In this document: positions 60,230 through 64,000 of the stretch, piece after piece | Numbering within the stretch: position 1 is the first letter of the stretch | Layout of the letters: each line of letters begins with the position of its first letter | Origin: Kalaharituber pfeilii | Taxonomy: Eukaryota; Ascomycota; Pezizomycetes; Pezizales; Pezizaceae | Assembly: GCA_015179045.1 (NCBI GenBank) | Contig: WHUZ01000151.1 | Span: 1 to 64,000 of the forward strand | Length of the DNA: 64,000 nucleotides | Direction of reading: 5' to 3' | The notes under the pieces: model-generated | What the model was told of the DNA's origin: nothing | Seen by the model: the letters and a program-made list of their open reading frames with translations, nothing else | Databases searched by the model: none | Position numbers and translations under genes: made by a program

Positions 60230-62137
60230 CTGATTCTCTCAAGCACGGCGGGATGTACTGAGAAGCGCATACTAGCAGTGTCGTAGGTCAACCAATCACC
60301 AGCCTAATTGCATAAGTAATCAACTTTGATAAATGAAGAGGGTTCTCAAACCTACCTCAGCTAGCTTGTATGCAAGCCACAGGATGCGCTGTTTCCTCAA
60401 AGCCACAAATGAAGGAAGCTCCAATAACCTCTCCTCATCATCAACCTTTGCATCTTCAATCCAGCCTTGGGGGAGATAATTTTCAGTCCACTCAAGACCA
60501 CGAAGAGTCCAATCCTCTGGAAGAGGGCGATTTTGTCCTCGAGGGAATGTGGGAGTGGCGAAGTTGAGACTCGAATCCATATGACTCGAAGAAGCAGGTT
60601 CTGATTTGATTAGTGAATTCAGAAGAGTGACCAGGCTATCCCAGGGGAGGTCATTCTCGAGCAGTCGAATTGCCGGGATAGAATCTTTGATATGATATAG
60701 GAACGCCAACCAACTGTGTACATGGGGTAGTATGTGATTATCATCAATGCGCTGCAGTACCAGATTGAAGATTTTAAATCCCATCTTAATCGCGTACTTC
60801 CATGGGACACAGGAGCTTGCATCAAGGGCTTCATCTCGATTCGAAGCAGTCACTGAGGCTTTGTATTCTTCAGTATTCTCTTTACCTTTTGATGATGCAG
60901 GAGCTAATAGAGTGGTAGCGTGTTCTGAGTTTGCCTCTCGAGGAAGGGGAGGGAGAAAGTTATCGCACTCGCTACCAGTTCCTTGTCCCGGAATTTGAGC
61001 GGGCACCTCATCCGCCTCTTCTTCCTTCACAACGGTCCTGCCTTCCTTCCAAGCCTGCCTGAGTTTACTTTCGCGAGTGTTGTATTGATATAAGGCGGCA
61101 ATACTGCACACGGCAACTAGGCAACCTTGAACTGTCCACTTTTCGCCAACCTCACTAATGTGCAAGTCTAACAAGCTGACGTACTCGTTCAAAACTCCAT
61201 CAAAATGGTTGAAATTGATACAGGTGAACCATATAGCATGCAACTTGACGAAGCAAACATTTACTAGCTGCGTATGTGAAGCGGGGAGGTTATTGGAAGA
61301 AACAGACTGGAACAAAAAAAGGATACTCTGCCGAGCAAATGCGAATGGAATACTGACAGTTAAGCTTTTGCAATAGAAGAAGAGTTGCTGGAGGACGTTT
61401 GGTCTTGCTAAGATTGCGATGTGGTGGTAAAGTCTCCCTACACTGGGCTTTTTGTCTGCTGCCTTCGAATACCAAGATCTAGCAACACTTGTCCATACTC
61501 CCCTATCCTCGACATCGTCATCTTCAATGGCCATTCTATACCTCCCCAAATCTCCGAGGCATTCAATCCAAATCTTTTCAAAAGCGGGCACGGTTTCGTA
61601 TAGAAGAGCCATAATCGAATATGCCAAATAGATGAAGGTAAGCATGTGTTCCATGGAGTGGGGAAGCCTGTGCCTCAGTAGCTCAAGGAATGAGTGTATG
61701 CCGTGTCTCCACATGCGGGTAGCCATTCCGTATTTCGCTGCAAGCCCTCGCAGCGAAGCAGAAGCGGATGGGTGTTGTGACGCGAGGAAAAAGTCATAAT
61801 GCTCATATAAGAGAGTACGATGCAGGGCAATCAATGCCTGCCATTGCTCATTCGTAAGCTTAGGCAGACTCAGGCCCTCTTGTTCCATTGCTTTAGCTAG
61901 GGCTGCTTGTTTTCCGTCAACTTCAACGCATTTAGCTTCCACCATAACAAGCCCGGCATATATTTGTTTAACTTCAGAAAGTAACTGAGATTCTGAGATT
62001 AGGTGGATCCTTGGGCTGCGAACCATCCGTAGCCTTGGATCATCCTCTGGTATGGACCCATCTTCGGTTGACATGGGGGGGGTGGTTGACATGAGGGGGG
62101 GGGTGGGGGTGGTTGACATTAGGGGGGTGGTTGACAT
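60230..62137 (-). CDS. Est1-type DNA/RNA-binding domain protein
   Basis: The only gene that looks cellular. Exon 1 is 62137-60356, intron 60304-60355 (52 nt, GTAGGT..TTAG) and exon 2 60303-60230 (AGDWLTYDTASMRFSVHPAVLERI). The helical region LTNEQWQALIALHRTLLYEHYDFFLASQHP and the signature VARSWYSKAADKKPSVGRLYHHIAILARPNVLQQLFFYCKSL (about residues 215-260) match the TPR-like Est1/SMG5-7 fold as found in a fungal family of unknown role. C-terminal: KYAIKMGFKIFNLVLQR, HSWLAFLYHI, PEDWTLRGLEW. The MSTTP repeats at the start come from a G-rich minisatellite, so MSTEDGSIPEDDPRLRM (near 62072) is a more likely start. Est1 relatives act in telomerase recruitment or nonsense-mediated decay, but this family should not be called either. 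The 3' end is uncertain. Confidence 0.8.
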
Positions 62138-62160
62138 GGGGGGGGACGGTGGTTGACAGT
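62040..62160. repeat. G-rich minisatellite (GGTGGTTGACATGGGGGG)
   Basis: Four to five units overlapping the predicted start of the Est1-type gene. The G-runs could form quadruplexes near the promoter. Confidence 0.8.
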
Positions 62161-62526
62161 GTTGGGCCCGTTTTTACAACTCCCTTGCTTTCTTGCAATA
62201 TTGACTGCGCAAGAAAGGCTTATTATACAAGTTCCCGCACGGCTGCGAATTCTGGTATGCATTTCAGGGTAATAGGGAGGCTTTCTGTGTGTAACCTTTA
62301 GACAAGGCTAGCAGTACAGGGGTTCATGGTCACCCCTGCAACCAAAAATTCCACAAAAGTGGCACGGCATGTACTCGAGTACATGTCTCACTGGTGTGCA
62401 TGCATGAGACGTTGCGTTGTGATATGCATAGTGCTGAGGCCATTCTTCATTGGGTGGAAGGACGGGAGGCAGGAGGCGGGAGAGACGACTTGCCTTGCAT
62501 TGCATTGCATTGTACTGAGTACGGTA
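62161..62526. other. No gene recognised (presumed upstream region)
   Basis: Upstream of the Est1-type gene on the minus strand; no clear TATA or other element seen. Confidence 0.4.
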
Positions 62527-62631
62527 CTCGTAAACCCCCTGAATTATTGCACGTTGCAAACTACAACAGGACTCGGTGTCGGCCACATGCATTTATCTTT
62601 ACAGCGTGCAATAATTCAAGGGGGTTACGAG
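62527..62631. mobile_element. Small TA-flanked MITE, 105 bp
   Basis: Left CTCGTAAACCCCCTGAATTA and right (complement) CTCGTAACCCCCTTGAATTA; TA on both sides (62525-62526, 62632-62633). Interior shares GTGCAATAATTC and GATAAATGCAT words with 58080-58210. Confidence 0.85.
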
Positions 62632-62933
62632 TATACCCTCCTCTATCATCTTCAATTCTGCCTTTCTCTGCAAATCTGTGATTGCTAGCACATTTCTCTT
62701 GTCCGGCATAGTTCTTCGCTCTCGCTACCGCTTCCAGTCGCAAGTCCCCAATCGACTTTGGTTCTCCCTCCCCTGTCAGGGTCTACCCGCGAAGGGGATA
62801 TCCACCCACATTGGCCTGTAAAGCTACTAGCGACAATTCGGCCTGATCAACCGATAGCTGCAGTCTGGCAATGAAACATGGGTCGGGCACGGATGTGTAT
62901 CACAAGGAATGCCGGCATGGTCAGAGCGTAGCG

Positions 62934-63025
62934 ACAGCCACCGGACGGACCTCTAGGAGCAAAGCCACCGAATGGACCTCCAGGAGCAGAGCCACCGGAT
63001 GGACCTCTAGATGAGGCGAGGCAGT
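62934..63025 (+). repeat. ~29-bp tandem repeat, three copies
   Basis: AGCCACCG(G/A)A(C/T)GGACCTC followed by (T/C)AGGAGCA. 62634-62933 shows no gene. Confidence 0.8.
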
Positions 63026-63039
63026 GGCTGAGGAATGCC

Positions 63040-63207
63040 TATAGATAGAACATCGTGATATCATAGCATAGAGAGACAATAGAAGGAAGGCACGCCGGAT
63101 TGACTATAAGAAGGGCCAGCTAGAGCTCCCCTGTCGAAAGGTCAAGCACCAAGCGTTGTCCTAAGTTACACCCTCATATTTACTACATTATCGTAGAAAC
63201 CGTAACA
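63040..63207 (+). mobile_element. Gypsy-like LTR, 3' part
   Basis: AAGCACCAAGCGTTGTCCTAAGTT parallels the CACAAGCGGTGTCCTAAGTT stretch of the LTR at 3491-4176, and it ends AAACCGTAACA. A GACTATAAGAAGGG box lies ~80 bp upstream of the end. The start was not found. Confidence 0.5.
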
Positions 63208-63656
63208 TCCCCTTTACCCTTCTCTTTGACATTGAAAAAGTGCTCCGGTTCCCATTCTGAGACTTCCTCAAGAATATACGGGCTTTTATCCTTATAGCCA
63301 ATAGAAAAGTAGTAGCCAATAAGTGAATATAGCTATACTCATGCAAGGCAAGTGGGTGTCCTAACATACCAAGAGATAGAGAACAACATCTATCACATGT
63401 CAAAGAAAAAAGTAAGGGAAAAAAAAGAAAAAGAAAAAAAAGTGTAGAGATTTCTAAATAACTTTATTCTTTCTTTCTTATCTCAATTCTTTAATATTAT
63501 AAATTAGAATAAAAGTATATATAAAAAATAAAAATATAAAAGAAAAATTAAATTCTGCATACCAGATAATGTATGCATGCTTATTCATCTCATAGAATAT
63601 TAGACATATAGAAGATCTGCCTATTTAATATTATAATTATATTCTAAGCTTGTACC
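63208..63656. other. AT-rich, no gene
   Basis: A-rich run at 63406-63445 and long AT tracts to 63650. No coding signal. Confidence 0.5.
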
Positions 63657-63844
63657 TGTAACGGATCTGGTAAATGCAGAGAGTTACCGTCCGCCAGGTC
63701 AAAAAGACATGGGCTCATATAGCACACATTTATGCGACGCCACTACCCCTCGGCTATCGCATATCGCCTACATCACATATGCGCATTTTATATGCGCGCG
63801 CATCCATCGACCGCCCGCCTTACGGTTGCGGTGAACCCGTAGCA
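63657..63844 (+). mobile_element. LTR of the 8219 family, third copy
   Basis: Starts TGTAACGGATCTGGTAAATG and ends GAACCCGTAGCA (one change from GTAACA). Shares CAGGTCAAAAAGACA and TACGGTTGCGGTGAACCCGT with 8219-8455. No target duplication seen. Confidence 0.75.
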
Positions 63845-64000
63845 ATAACTTATATTAACTTATACTTGTAATCTCTCTGAATTATTACACTCTATAACTG
63901 CTAACAGGAGAAAGTAAATTTACTACCTACGCTATTATTTGACTTTTATTTGTTTAGGTATATATTAGTTTAGTTTTAATAGAACTTCAAGTACTATCAA

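Overview
The window looks like repeat-dominated, gene-poor DNA of a filamentous ascomycete (Pezizomycotina). The evidence is eukaryotic: 52-58 nt GT..AG introns, poly-A-tailed Tad1-like LINEs carrying an RNase H domain, a Ty1/copia element, a Fot1/pogo-type transposase, and one host-like gene of the fungal Est1-type domain family. An expanded genome such as a truffle or morel relative would fit, but the species cannot be read from the sequence. No rRNA, tRNA, CRISPR array or bacterial-type operon was seen.

Layout. 1-4959: decayed Gypsy retrotransposon with two 3' LTRs. 4960-22340: mosaic of minisatellites (15, 33, 58 and 70 bp units), LTR-like copies, a solo LTR with a 5-bp target duplication, TA-flanked MITEs and truncated LINEs, including two near-identical LINE copies in opposite orientation (12774-13795 and 14444-15520). 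21640-29110: degenerate ~57-bp repeat field into which a young full-length copia element inserted (23282-28539, LTRs identical by eye, AAAGT duplication, 1436-aa polyprotein). 29505-41987: an old LINE (called LINE-D here) broken into seven pieces by later insertions, many with readable target-site duplications, nested up to four deep. 41988-46490: a second LINE on the minus strand (LINE-C) inside a decaying unrecognised ORF. 46712-49837: TA-flanked element containing an LTR, a MITE and a pogo-like transposon. 49871-52401: intron-containing DDE transposase gene broken by a LINE tail. 52402-64000: mostly unrecognised sequence, minisatellites, a decayed LINE, the Est1-type gene (60230-62137, minus) and LTR remnants.

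How it works together. The LINEs fall into lineages A, B1, B2, C and D. Alongside them are short ORF1-only elements that have no reverse transcriptase but end in the same 3' hairpin plus poly-A as the LINEs. The same hairpins also occur as bare ~40-70 bp insertions flanked by target duplications. The hairpin covaries between copies, so it is probably the RNA end recognised by LINE reverse transcriptase, and the short elements probably ride on the LINE machinery. That hairpin system is the most interesting signal in the window. Family names A-D and 'ORF1-only element' are working labels used only here.
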